A DNA stretch of 64,000 nucleotides from Parcubacteria bacterium C7867-001 (GTDB lineage Bacteria; Patescibacteria; Paceibacteria; UBA9973; UBA2103). The DNA lies in assembly GCA_001189095.1 (NCBI GenBank), contig LFCK01000004.1, positions 1-64,000 of the forward strand. Reading direction: 5' to 3'. This document shows, one piece after another, positions 9,495 through 16,828 of this stretch. Numbering within the stretch: position 1 is the stretch's first letter; each line of letters opens with the position of its first letter. Both the position numbers and the translations under genes were made by a program. Under the pieces are notes generated by a model that saw only the letters and a program-made list of their open reading frames with translations, did not search any database and had not been told where the DNA came from.

Positions 9495-10838
9495 TTATTG
9501 GCTCGGAATGAGCAGAAGTTTTACAACGAGTTCGTCTACCAGCTTTTTATCTTTTGGGGAGAGAACGGGATGCAAACCCAAATCTTGCTGCTCACTAGGA
9601 TCGGTATCGATGCGGTACAGATGCACCCCGCCGTCCGGCGTTCGAAGTGCGTGCCAAGGCCACGAAACGGCCGAGGCAGTCCGTGCGAACCGTGCGCCAC
9701 CCGGTATCAGTACGGACTGTACCGATGTAGCCATAGAATTCTGTAGATACACGGAGAGGAAGTGGGAGCGAGTCTCTCCGGTCTGCGCCATACTTATGCT
9801 TTGAGGAGCGGTTTCCGTACGCATGGCTTCCACAAGGGAAGCACCTTCGAACGCAGGTTCTTCAGGAAGGTTGAGAATGTCGAGCAGGGTAGCTGGAAGA
9901 CTTCGCAGCTCCACATTTCCTCCAATACGCTTTGCGGTTTTTTGTGGAAGAATAATCATGAGCGGTACATGTATGCTTTCGTTGTAGAGCGAAAATGCAT
10001 GCAGGCCGACGCTGCCGTGTTCTCCGAATTCAGCTCCTGCTCCTGAGGTGATAATGACTACTGTATTTGAACGAAGTCCACTTGCGGCGAGGCGGCCGAA
10101 GAATTCTTTGAGTGCTGTGTCGACTGATCGCACGTCTTCCTTATATCCGGCGAGCGAGCGCGCAGCCTCTTCGCGTGTCGGGCCTCTGGCCTGTGAATTT
10201 ATTGCTCCAATTTCTGACGACGAAACGTAGGTACCTGATTCGCGCGATCCGTAGGGAATGAAAACTTCGAGCGGATGGATGAAAAGGAAAAAAGGCGTCT
10301 GGGTATCTGTGCGCGCGCTGAGCCACGAAGTCGCCTCAGTAAATATCTTGGGTATGTCGCTTGTTCCGGCCGGAACAGGTTTGCTTACAAATTCATCGAA
10401 TCCAGCTCGGACTCGGTATGCCTGACTCGGAAGCGCTGTATTAGAGAAGGCCGCCGTATCGTATCCGGAGGCGCGCAGGACTTTTGCGATTGTTAGCGTG
10501 GAGCTTGCAATAGCGTCTTTGTCCGTCCATATGCCGAGATCCCAAGGATAGCGTCCGGTAAACATCGAGACATGGGACGCGAAATCCCAAGGAGCTTGTA
10601 CGTATGCGTGATCGAATACGATACTCTGGTCGGCAAGCGAAGCAAGAAACGGTGTTGTATCAAGCGTCGGGTCAAAGAGTGATGTGTACTTCGCCCCGAG
10701 GTTTTCAATGGAAATGACAATGACGTTGCAGTTCTTACAAGAAAAGGAGTTTGAAACAGCCGCTCGGTTGAGAAGGGTAGTAAGCGCCACGCCGACGCCG
10801 ACGAGAATGATGAGGATGAAAACGGCCCGCGGAATCAT
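9495..10838 (-). CDS. Sulfatase/alkaline phosphatase-fold membrane protein, degenerate metal motif
   Basis: A 447-residue protein with an N-terminal signal anchor (about residues 5-23) and an extracytoplasmic domain of the sulfatase/phosphoethanolamine-transferase type. Recognisable landmarks are the opening strand VIVISIEN, TTPFLASLA, the APWDFASHVSMFTGRYP block where the nucleophile normally sits, and the late GEHG-x4-H ... LYNESIHVPLMI block. Two usual metal-binding signatures are altered: the first Asp is replaced in SIEN, and the usual TSDHGE reads TSGAGAE (264-270). It may be a non-catalytic relative or use a different site. An ATTCTA complement (10846-10851) gives a -10 box 7 nt before the ATG. 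It is followed by lnt at 2 nt. Confidence 0.8.
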   Translation of the reverse strand: MIPRAVFILIILVGVGVALTTLLNRAAVSNSFSCKNCNVIVISIENLGAKYTSLFDPTLDTTPFLASLADQSIVFDHAYVQAPWDFASHVSMFTGRYPWDLGIWTDKDAIASSTLTIAKVLRASGYDTAAFSNTALPSQAYRVRAGFDEFVSKPVPAGTSDIPKIFTEATSWLSARTDTQTPFFLFIHPLEVFIPYGSRESGTYVSSSEIGAINSQARGPTREEAARSLAGYKEDVRSVDTALKEFFGRLAASGLRSNTVVIITSGAGAEFGEHGSVGLHAFSLYNESIHVPLMIILPQKTAKRIGGNVELRSLPATLLDILNLPEEPAFEGASLVEAMRTETAPQSISMAQTGETRSHFLSVYLQNSMATSVQSVLIPGGARFARTASAVSWPWHALRTPDGGVHLYRIDTDPSEQQDLGLHPVLSPKDKKLVDELVVKLLLIPSQ

Positions 10839-10845
10839 GAGTGTA

Positions 10846-10851
10846 ATTCTA
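10846..10851 (-). promoter_or_regulatory. -10 box of a probable leaderless promoter for the sulfatase-fold gene
   Basis: On the minus strand TAGAAT ends 7 nt before the ATG at 10838. It lies in the 101-nt divergent intergenic region shared with the membrane protein gene at 10940. Confidence 0.45.
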
Positions 10852-10939
10852 TACTATGCGCTTTTGAGCGCAGCGACGTCTCAGCCACCGTGGGTGTCGT
10901 CTCGAAGTTCCTCCATTCCTGTTGATATACTCTAGATAC

Positions 10940-11782
10940 ATGACCGAAAGCCGCGCCCTGCAGTATCCTGTTGGTCCTCTCCGGGAGCTCCTGCTCCCCG
11001 CACTATGCGGAGTCTTCTTTTTTCTCCCTTACATATGGGCTGGGTACGCGTTCGTGGTATTCGGGTACACGCACTTTTTCATGGCGGCACTGTATCAGTA
11101 TCGGGCAGGAAAGGTGCTGACGCCGCGATATCTCCTCACCGCAGCAGTTCTCGCGGTTGGCATCGTGGTGTATTTTCTGTTTTTTAACCACGGACCACTA
11201 CCTCTTTTTATTGCAGCAAGCGTAATGTTCGCAGCGCACTTTTCATTCGACGAGTTCACTCTTCATGGTGAGCGGCTTTCGCTTGCGGGTGTCACGACTG
11301 TCATCGGCTTCACAGCACTCTATGCGCTCATCGTCTTTTCGATTCCATTCCCGCAACTTACAAACTTCGTGCCGCTCTTCGGGCTCTCGCTTCTCGTCGG
11401 TGCCGGAGTTCGCTACGTAGCGAAGTCTTCGTCCGTTACCCGCGCGGAACGCTATATATTTCTTATTGAACTTGTATCAGTCGTTGGGTTTGTCGTCTTT
11501 TCAGATCCGGTCAAAGTTGTCGTCGTTATGACGCTCTTGCATTTCGCGAACTGGGCGGTGGCGTATGGTTTCCGTTTGCGAACTGACCCGGTTCGTGCAC
11601 GGAAGTATTGGACGGAAACCCTCCTTGCGACACTGTTCGTGCTGCCGTTCTTCGTATTCTATGAGCTAAATAATCAGACTCCGTGGCTCGCGTTCTTCTT
11701 TGCGCTCTCAACCTATCAAGCTTGGACGCTGGTGCATATAACCTTGTCCTTTGTATCGACTCCATGGCGTCTTCGCTCGTAA
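10940..11782 (+). CDS. Polytopic membrane protein, four-member paralogue family, copy 2
   Basis: A 280-residue protein with about eight hydrophobic helices. I choose the ATG at 10940 rather than an in-frame TTG at 10922 because the TTG lies immediately upstream of the TATACT box at 10926-10931. All family landmarks are present: H before A-x-LYQYR, AHFSFDEFTLHGE (H-x3-D-E-x2-L-H-x-E), TRAERY, LLHFANW and the terminal AW-x3-H-x2-LS. It is the first gene of a tight three-paralogue array (10940-13477) and overlaps the next copy by 19 nt, so translation is probably coupled. It is divergent from the sulfatase-fold gene. The function is unknown; an intramembrane metal-dependent activity on a lipid or isoprenoid would fit the conserved residues but is speculative. 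Confidence 0.85.
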   Translation: MTESRALQYPVGPLRELLLPALCGVFFFLPYIWAGYAFVVFGYTHFFMAALYQYRAGKVLTPRYLLTAAVLAVGIVVYFLFFNHGPLPLFIAASVMFAAHFSFDEFTLHGERLSLAGVTTVIGFTALYALIVFSIPFPQLTNFVPLFGLSLLVGAGVRYVAKSSSVTRAERYIFLIELVSVVGFVVFSDPVKVVVVMTLLHFANWAVAYGFRLRTDPVRARKYWTETLLATLFVLPFFVFYELNNQTPWLAFFFALSTYQAWTLVHITLSFVSTPWRLRS

Positions 11783-12624
11783 TTCGTCTCCCAGCGCTTC
11801 AGTCAAAAGAGGCCATAATGCTTGCTCGCGACATCGGGCTGCCGCTCGCGCTTTTTTCTATTGCGCACGCTCTGCCGGAATCCACGGTTCTCCTAATCTA
11901 TATCTGTATCGGGTGGGGCCATCTGTACATGGCGCCTTTGTATCAGTATCGTTCCGGAAAGGTGAATGCGCGTTACTTGAGTGTTGTTGCGGTACTGGTG
12001 GTGCTGACACTCGCTTATTTCGTATTATTTGACAGCAATATATCGCTCTTTGTATTGACTGTCGCGTTCTTCGGGCTCCATGGAGCAGTCGACGAGTTCT
12101 ATCTGCACGGGGAGACGCTTACGTGGCGTGGTGCCATAACCGTCGCCGCCTTCGCCGCCCTGTTCGCCGTGGTCTCTCTTCTTCCGCGCTGGCCTGTCTT
12201 TGCGGTCTTCTTGCCGTATATTGCAGCAATCGTGGGCGTTGCATTCTTGCTTCGGTTACTTGTGCTCAAGGAGCTTCCTTCCCGTACTGAACTCTACTTG
12301 CTCTACATGGGTCTTCTTATAGGAGCATTTACCTACAACGCATCTCTCTATACGACTATCGCAGTGGTGAGTTTGCTGCATTACGCGAACTGGTACATTG
12401 GCTACGGTATCAAGGTTAACGATATGCCGCCGCGGCGAGTCCAGTATTGGAGGGAAGTAGCGCTATTTACTGTCGCTGGTTTCGGTTTTTATTATCTCTA
12501 CATGCTTGGCGTTCCAGCACTCAAGTATTTCTTCGATCCGTACTATTACACGGCATGGACGCTCTGGCATTTCGTGCTTTCAAGCCGCTGGGTAAGCGGG
12601 CTCAAAAAACCTCTCTTTGGCTGA
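11764..12624 (+). CDS. Polytopic membrane protein, four-member paralogue family, copy 3
   Basis: A 286-residue paralogue of the copies at 4946, 10940 and 12626, closest to copy 4: both end in SSRWVSGLKxPLFG and share DEFYLHGETLTW. The start at 11764 overlaps the preceding gene by 19 nt. An internal ATG at 11818 (before LARDIGLP) aligns with a methionine in copy 4 and is an alternative. Conserved His/Asp/Glu positions are kept, although the first His of the DEF block is followed by Gly (LHGAVDEF). About eight helices are predicted by eye. The last copy begins 1 nt after its stop, so copies 2-4 form one transcription unit. The recent look of the duplication suggests subunits of one complex or divergent substrate use. 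Confidence 0.85.
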   Translation: MASSLVIRLPALQSKEAIMLARDIGLPLALFSIAHALPESTVLLIYICIGWGHLYMAPLYQYRSGKVNARYLSVVAVLVVLTLAYFVLFDSNISLFVLTVAFFGLHGAVDEFYLHGETLTWRGAITVAAFAALFAVVSLLPRWPVFAVFLPYIAAIVGVAFLLRLLVLKELPSRTELYLLYMGLLIGAFTYNASLYTTIAVVSLLHYANWYIGYGIKVNDMPPRRVQYWREVALFTVAGFGFYYLYMLGVPALKYFFDPYYYTAWTLWHFVLSSRWVSGLKKPLFG

Positions 12625-12625
12625 T

Positions 12626-13477
12626 ATGACCAGTCTTTCCATTTCAATCATTCGTTCTCAGGGCTTTCTGATGCTTCTTCGCGATATCGGGCTGCCATTC
12701 GCGCTCTTCGCGCTCTTCGCGCTCCTCCCGAATGACTGGATACTCATGACCTTCGTTATTGTTGCGTGGGGTCATATCAATCTCGCGATGCTGTATCAAT
12801 ATCGAGCAGGGAAGATTACCTCCCGGTATGCACTGGTCGCCGCGGCATCTATCGCCCTTGGCGTTGGGTATTTTCTCTGGGTCGGTTACGAATTCCCGAT
12901 CTATGTGCTTGGTATTGCGGCGTTCGCACTCCATTTCAGCGTAGATGAATTCTATTTGCACGGAGAGACGCTTACGTGGAAGAACGGGATCATTGCAGGC
13001 ATCGTTACGGCCCTCTTTACCTCAATATCGCTCCTTCCCTCATCTCCCGTATATCAAACGGTCATCATGCTTCTTGTTGGTTTCGGTCTCGCCGTTCTGG
13101 CTCTGCGTTCGGTGGTAGCCCGAATACCGCCCTCACGCACCGAGGTGTATCTTTGCTATGTGGGAGCCCTTCTCATGGTATTTAAGTTCGGTACGCATTT
13201 CTATACAGCGTTCGGTGTCTTAAGCCTCCTGCATTTCGTAAATTGGTACATCGCGTACGGGATGAAGGTATCAGGTACTGCGCGTGCACTTCGTTACTGG
13301 AGCGAGGTCGCGCTCTGTACGGTGATGGGGGCAACACTATTCTTTCTCTACTTCATCGATGCCATATCCTTCCTTAAATATTTGTTCGGTCCGCTCTACT
13401 ACACCGCTTGGTCCATATTGCACTTCATTCTTTCGAGTCGGTGGGTGAGTGGGCTGAAGAGGCCGCTGTTCGGATAG
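12626..13477 (+). CDS. Polytopic membrane protein, four-member paralogue family, copy 4
   Basis: A 283-residue member, last of the tandem array. I start it at the ATG at 12626, just after the stop of copy 3. It keeps GHINLAMLYQYR, LHFSVDEFYLHGE, PSRTEVYL, LLHFVNWYIAYG and the final H-x3-LSSRW. Invariant across all four proteins are five histidines and the DE pair, which argues for a shared active or binding site rather than chance hydrophobic similarity. No soluble domain is present. Copies 3 and 4 share the C-terminal signature GLKxPLFG, which is absent from copies 1 and 2. The gene is followed by 141 nt of non-coding DNA before the small membrane protein at 13619. Confidence 0.85.
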   Translation: MTSLSISIIRSQGFLMLLRDIGLPFALFALFALLPNDWILMTFVIVAWGHINLAMLYQYRAGKITSRYALVAAASIALGVGYFLWVGYEFPIYVLGIAAFALHFSVDEFYLHGETLTWKNGIIAGIVTALFTSISLLPSSPVYQTVIMLLVGFGLAVLALRSVVARIPPSRTEVYLCYVGALLMVFKFGTHFYTAFGVLSLLHFVNWYIAYGMKVSGTARALRYWSEVALCTVMGATLFFLYFIDAISFLKYLFGPLYYTAWSILHFILSSRWVSGLKRPLFG

Positions 13478-13618
13478 GTTTTAGAAAATGGCTTATATAA
13501 AGGCTATTCAGTCGGTAAGGCTATCCACAAGGAACTCGTTTACCCAGTCGGCCCTACATAAAGCGGCTATACTTATAGGGGTAAGGCCGCTACGGCCTCT
13601 TATAAACTAAAGAATCAT

Positions 13619-14035
13619 ATGGCTAAGAAGCTTGCTCTCGTGCTCGGTGTGGTGTTTGTTCTCGTGGGTCTTCTCGGTATGTTCGTCCCGAATCCGCTCG
13701 TCGGTGCAGGTGCGATTTTCGATACCAACACGCTCCACGACATCGTGCATCTCGTGTTCGGCATTATCCTTATTGTCGTTGCGCTCAAGGCGCCGATGAA
13801 GTCAGGCCTCTGGCTCAAGATCCTCGGCGTCGTGTACCTCCTCATCGCGGTACTCGGCTTCGTGCTTATCCCGACCGGTGGAATGCTCCTCGGTCTTGTT
13901 GAGGCAAACGATGCGGACCACTGGCTCCATGTCGTGCTCGGCGTCGTGCTTCTTGCTGCAGGTTTCCTCGGCGGCAAGGGCAAGGCACCGGCTGCTCCTG
14001 CAGCTCCCGCTGCTCCGGCAGGTCCGTCGATGTAG
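13619..14035 (+). CDS. Small four-helix membrane protein with Ala/Pro-rich tail
   Basis: A 138-residue protein with four hydrophobic segments (about residues 5-25, 43-60, 66-85 and 103-117) and a short AAPAAPAAPAG tail, resembling DUF4383-type small membrane proteins. A conserved-looking HDIVHLVFG stretch precedes the second helix. The function is unknown. The 141 nt upstream contain several AGGCTAT/CAGTCGG motif copies and a short hairpin (AGGCCG/CGGCCT). I see no clear Shine-Dalgarno site. An intrinsic terminator at 14103-14129 closes the gene. It is separate from the four-paralogue array and has different composition. Confidence 0.75.
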   Translation: MAKKLALVLGVVFVLVGLLGMFVPNPLVGAGAIFDTNTLHDIVHLVFGIILIVVALKAPMKSGLWLKILGVVYLLIAVLGFVLIPTGGMLLGLVEANDADHWLHVVLGVVLLAAGFLGGKGKAPAAPAAPAAPAGPSM

Positions 14036-14102
14036 TCGATGTGCCTTTAGAAAACGCGTCTCGTCGGTTCACCGGCGGGACGTGTTTTCGTATTGCCAAA
14101 CA

Positions 14103-14129
14103 AAAACCGGACGCGAAGCGTCCGGTTTT
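14103..14129. terminator. Bidirectional intrinsic terminator
   Basis: AAAACCGGACG and CGTCCGGTTTT form a strong hairpin with A/T tracts on both sides. It sits between convergent genes ending at 14035 and 14142 and could serve both. Confidence 0.75.
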
Positions 14130-14141
14130 GGTTAGTCGAAC

Positions 14142-14324
14142 TTACGGCTGAGGCAGATGAAAAGCGTGAGCATTCGCAATGAGCGCAGATGCGGCCATGG
14201 CGGATGATTCAGCGCCGTTCAAGAATGCGACAGCGGTGTGTTCGATGTGCGAGAAGACCTCGGGGACCGATGCTTTGAGAACAAGAATCGTGAGTCCGAG
14301 ACCGAGTGCCTGAAGTATACCCAT
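14142..14324 (-). CDS. Small hypothetical protein, one hydrophobic segment
   Basis: A 60-residue frame starting at the ATG at 14324. It opens with a hydrophobic run (MGILQALGLGLTILVLK) and continues with an Ala-rich helix containing several histidines. A longer frame from 14366 exists, but its extra residues are basic and not conserved-looking. The terminator at 14103-14129 lies directly downstream, which supports a real transcript. No family is recognised, and it could be a spurious frame. Confidence 0.4.
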   Translation of the reverse strand: MGILQALGLGLTILVLKASVPEVFSHIEHTAVAFLNGAESSAMAASALIANAHAFHLPQP

Positions 14325-14484
14325 AGGATAATCTGGTAATCGGATAAATCGTGAGCGAATGCGCACGATAAGACTGCAGTAACGCGGTCTCGATGGTTCT
14401 TATTCTCAATGTCCGGTCCCTCTAGTCTCTAGAACCCTTAGTATAGAAATAAGGTTGCTCTCCAGCTCTCTACGAAAACGAGAA

Positions 14485-14519
14485 GGCCCACCGAGGCGAA
14501 CCTTTCGCCTGGGTGGGCC
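14485..14519 (-). terminator. Intrinsic terminator of the gene at 14555
   Basis: GGCCCACC/GGTGGGCC with an inner AGGCGAA/TTCGCCT stem makes a long hairpin. On the minus strand a T-rich stretch follows. It lies 36 nt past the stop codon at 14555. Confidence 0.7.
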
Positions 14520-14554
14520 CAGAGTTCAGGAGCTAGTCGGCCTGAACGTTGTAT

Positions 14555-15271
14555 TTAATGCAGGGGCACAAGGGGATTGCGAGTGAAGTACTCCTCACGC
14601 CCATGGACGCCCGATGAGATGATTCTCAAGAACTGTCTGTTGAAGTTCTCAAGGACTGGCAGGCTTTCGTGCGGCGTCAGGATGCCGATGCGGTGCACTT
14701 CGCCCGCTTTGAGGAAGGTCGCGTCGCTGTATGGATACATATCGGCAGCGTGTCCGATATCGCCGTCGAGCGAGGTGTCTTCGTGTTCCGCATCCCACAC
14801 AGCGCAACTGTCGTCGAGGTTATTCGCGAGCAGAATTTTGACATCCCGATCGAGTGTAACAAGACTTTTGTTGTTTGAGCCCCACCGATACGGAGAGGGT
14901 CTGCCCCATCCCCATTCGATCGGAGCGGGAGTTGGAGTCTGTCGAGGAGGTGGGGAACCCCAACCGTACCCGGGGGTGGGTTGCCCTCCCCACATGTACA
15001 ACGGGTTGACTGGGTGCTTCCCAGCTTCGGTATGAAGTGCCCTCTCGTACTGCGCCCGCTGTCCGCGGTGCGGTTTTCCTGCCGAAGCGAGAGACTCGTC
15101 GATGGTCAGGAAGCCGAGATCGCCCTTCTTCACGAACACTGATTCAACGATGTCCTGATAGGGGGCATAGATATCTGGAATCGATGCTGCGTCGCCCTGA
15201 ATGTAGGGCATCATGAGGCATCTAATTCCAGAAAATTGAGGGAACACTACTACTTGTCCAGTTGCGGTCAT
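14555..15271 (-). CDS. Hypothetical cytoplasmic protein with Pro/Gly/Trp-rich middle
   Basis: A 238-residue protein without membrane segments. I choose the ATG at 15271 because a GGAGG Shine-Dalgarno site lies about 6 nt upstream, one of the clear SD sites in this window. The N-terminal 100 residues and the C-terminal 90 look globular. The middle (about residues 102-145) is a GWG/PTP/PYR-rich linker. The C-terminal part contains several His/Asp pairs (DIGHAADMYPYSD, EVHRIGIL, GVHGREEY), which could bind metal, but no known signature is met. It stands alone between MsrA and a terminator at 14485-14519. I do not recognise the family. Confidence 0.65.
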   Translation of the reverse strand: MTATGQVVVFPQFSGIRCLMMPYIQGDAASIPDIYAPYQDIVESVFVKKGDLGFLTIDESLASAGKPHRGQRAQYERALHTEAGKHPVNPLYMWGGQPTPGYGWGSPPPRQTPTPAPIEWGWGRPSPYRWGSNNKSLVTLDRDVKILLANNLDDSCAVWDAEHEDTSLDGDIGHAADMYPYSDATFLKAGEVHRIGILTPHESLPVLENFNRQFLRIISSGVHGREEYFTRNPLVPLH

Positions 15272-15346
15272 TACCGCCTCCTTTAGTTTGAGTCCGGGTG
15301 ATTTATAGTACAAGTTCTACTATTTGTCGAATGCTTTTGGGGTAAG

Positions 15347-15904
15347 TTATGTATGCTTCGAGGCGTCGTTAAGAAGATCGGCAAACTGCTTCTGCACCTT
15401 CTGGAGTTTCGGCGCGATGATCACTTGGCAGTATCCCTGATTCGCGTTGTTTGCGAAGTAGTCCTTATGGTAGTCCTCTGCGGTGTAGTAGTTGGTGAGC
15501 GGTTCGACAGTGGTTACGATAGGGTCGCCGCCTGCTGCTGAAACTTGGAGCTCGGCGATGAATTCGTCGGCGTCGTGTTTCTGCTCATCGGTCGTATAGA
15601 AAATTACCGAGCGATATTGAGTCCCGACGTCATTGCCTTGTTGATTGAGTTGCGTCGCGTCATGGCTCCCAAAGAAAACGGTCATAAGATCGCGGAAACG
15701 GATCTGAGAAGGATCGTATTCAACACGTGCGACTTCGACGTAGTCCGTGTTTCCATTCGCGACCTCAAGATAGGTCGGGTTCGGCTTTTCTCCACCCGCA
15801 TAGCCCGGCTCAACCGCCCTCACGCCGCGCAGCATCTTGAACACTGCTTCCGTGCACCAGAAGCAACCCCCGCCAAATACTGCGATCTCAGTCTTATTTT
15901 CCAT
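15347..15904 (-). CDS. msrA: Peptide methionine-S-sulfoxide reductase
   Basis: MsrA reduces the S-epimer of methionine sulfoxide in proteins. The protein starts MENKTEIAVFGGGCFWC, with the catalytic Cys in GCFWC near residue 14, and carries the family blocks PGYAGG, PTYLEV, VEYDP and FFGSHDAT. The C-terminal region has no obvious resolving-Cys tail beyond the Cys in GYCQVI. An ATG at 15913 would add three residues. It overlaps the end of msrB by 11 nt, so msrB-msrA form an overlapping operon that repairs both sulfoxide epimers. Length (185 residues) is normal. Confidence 0.95.
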   Translation of the reverse strand: MENKTEIAVFGGGCFWCTEAVFKMLRGVRAVEPGYAGGEKPNPTYLEVANGNTDYVEVARVEYDPSQIRFRDLMTVFFGSHDATQLNQQGNDVGTQYRSVIFYTTDEQKHDADEFIAELQVSAAGGDPIVTTVEPLTNYYTAEDYHKDYFANNANQGYCQVIIAPKLQKVQKQFADLLNDASKHT

Positions 15905-16313
15905 CCTCTTCAAATCCTAAGCATACGGAATTGATGCAGTAATGCTTCTGGTCCTTTCCTTCTATGTGTTCGTCAAAGACGTGGCCTAAGTGGCTGCCGC
16001 AGTGCTTACAGTAGACTTCCGTGCGGTGCATGCCGAGTGAATCGTCGGGGCGCAAGCCAATGTTTTCAGCGACCGCTGGGTCGGAGAAGGAGGGCCAACC
16101 CCGCAACCCCGCACCGCTTTTTTCGGAGTCGAGTTTATCCTTCGAGTTGAAAAGGGGATTGCCACATACTTTGCAGGTATACATGCCGGAAGCGGTGTGG
16201 TTGAGGAATTCACCGGAATATGGTGCTTCTGTCCCGCCCTCCCGTAGGACTTTATACTCCTCAGGAGTCAACTCCTGTTTGAGTTGCTCATCGCTTTTTT
16301 TCATCGGTTCCAT
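15894..16313 (-). CDS. msrB: Peptide methionine-R-sulfoxide reductase
   Basis: MsrB handles the R-epimer of methionine sulfoxide. Landmarks are the two zinc CxxC pairs (CKVCG and CKHCG), the GWPSF block, HRTEVYC and the catalytic HYCINSVCLGF block, in which the first Cys is the usual nucleophile. The extra Cys three residues after CIN is unusual but not disruptive. The 139-residue length is typical. The gene precedes and overlaps msrA. With the neighbouring divergent VKOR gene it forms a small thiol/redox cluster. Confidence 0.95.
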   Translation of the reverse strand: MEPMKKSDEQLKQELTPEEYKVLREGGTEAPYSGEFLNHTASGMYTCKVCGNPLFNSKDKLDSEKSGAGLRGWPSFSDPAVAENIGLRPDDSLGMHRTEVYCKHCGSHLGHVFDEHIEGKDQKHYCINSVCLGFEEDGK

Positions 16314-16372
16314 ATAGAGGAAGTATACCCCGTCGTTGATTTCATTGGTTGGGAAGGGTAGTATGGGTTTCC

Positions 16373-16822
16373 ATGAAGAAAGGGGTTCTCATTGGGCTTT
16401 TCATTTTCCTTTGTTTGTTCGGGGTTGCCGACTCGTGGTACATCTACGCAAACGAAGAGAACCAGACCGCGCTCACCTGCGATATTACGGGGCTTGATGG
16501 CTGCAATGCTGTTGCACAGAGTCAGTATTCGCAGGTCTTGGGTATCCCACTCGCACTCTACGGTGTTCTATTCTATGGCCTCCTCTTTACGCTGGTCGCT
16601 TCTACCGCGTTTACGCACAAGCGCCTCGCGTATCGTTCGCTCTACTGGCTTACCGCGGGCGGGGCCGTAGCGTCCTTCGTGTTCATTCTCATACAGCTGC
16701 TCATCATCAAAGCCATCTGCATTTACTGCTTTGCCTCGGCGGGGGCCTCCTTCCTCCTTCTCGGCATCGCGTTTGTTCTCTATCGCCGGTACGCTCCTCC
16801 ACCGCTTGCTGTGGTAGGATAG
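16373..16822 (+). CDS. VKOR-type disulfide-forming membrane oxidase
   Basis: A 149-residue, four-helix protein of the vitamin K epoxide reductase family, which regenerates disulfide-forming thioredoxin-like proteins by passing electrons to quinone. The loop pair C36/C44 with the following conserved Ser (CDITGLDGCNAVAQS) and the CIYC active site (C116, C119) are both visible, as is GIPLALYG. Many bacterial VKORs are fused to a thioredoxin domain; this one is not, so its partner must be encoded elsewhere. The start at 16373 follows a TAGTAT box ending 8 nt upstream. It precedes the bactofilin-like gene by 6 nt and is divergent from msrB. Confidence 0.88.
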   Translation: MKKGVLIGLFIFLCLFGVADSWYIYANEENQTALTCDITGLDGCNAVAQSQYSQVLGIPLALYGVLFYGLLFTLVASTAFTHKRLAYRSLYWLTAGGAVASFVFILIQLLIIKAICIYCFASAGASFLLLGIAFVLYRRYAPPPLAVVG

Positions 16823-16828
16823 TTTCGT

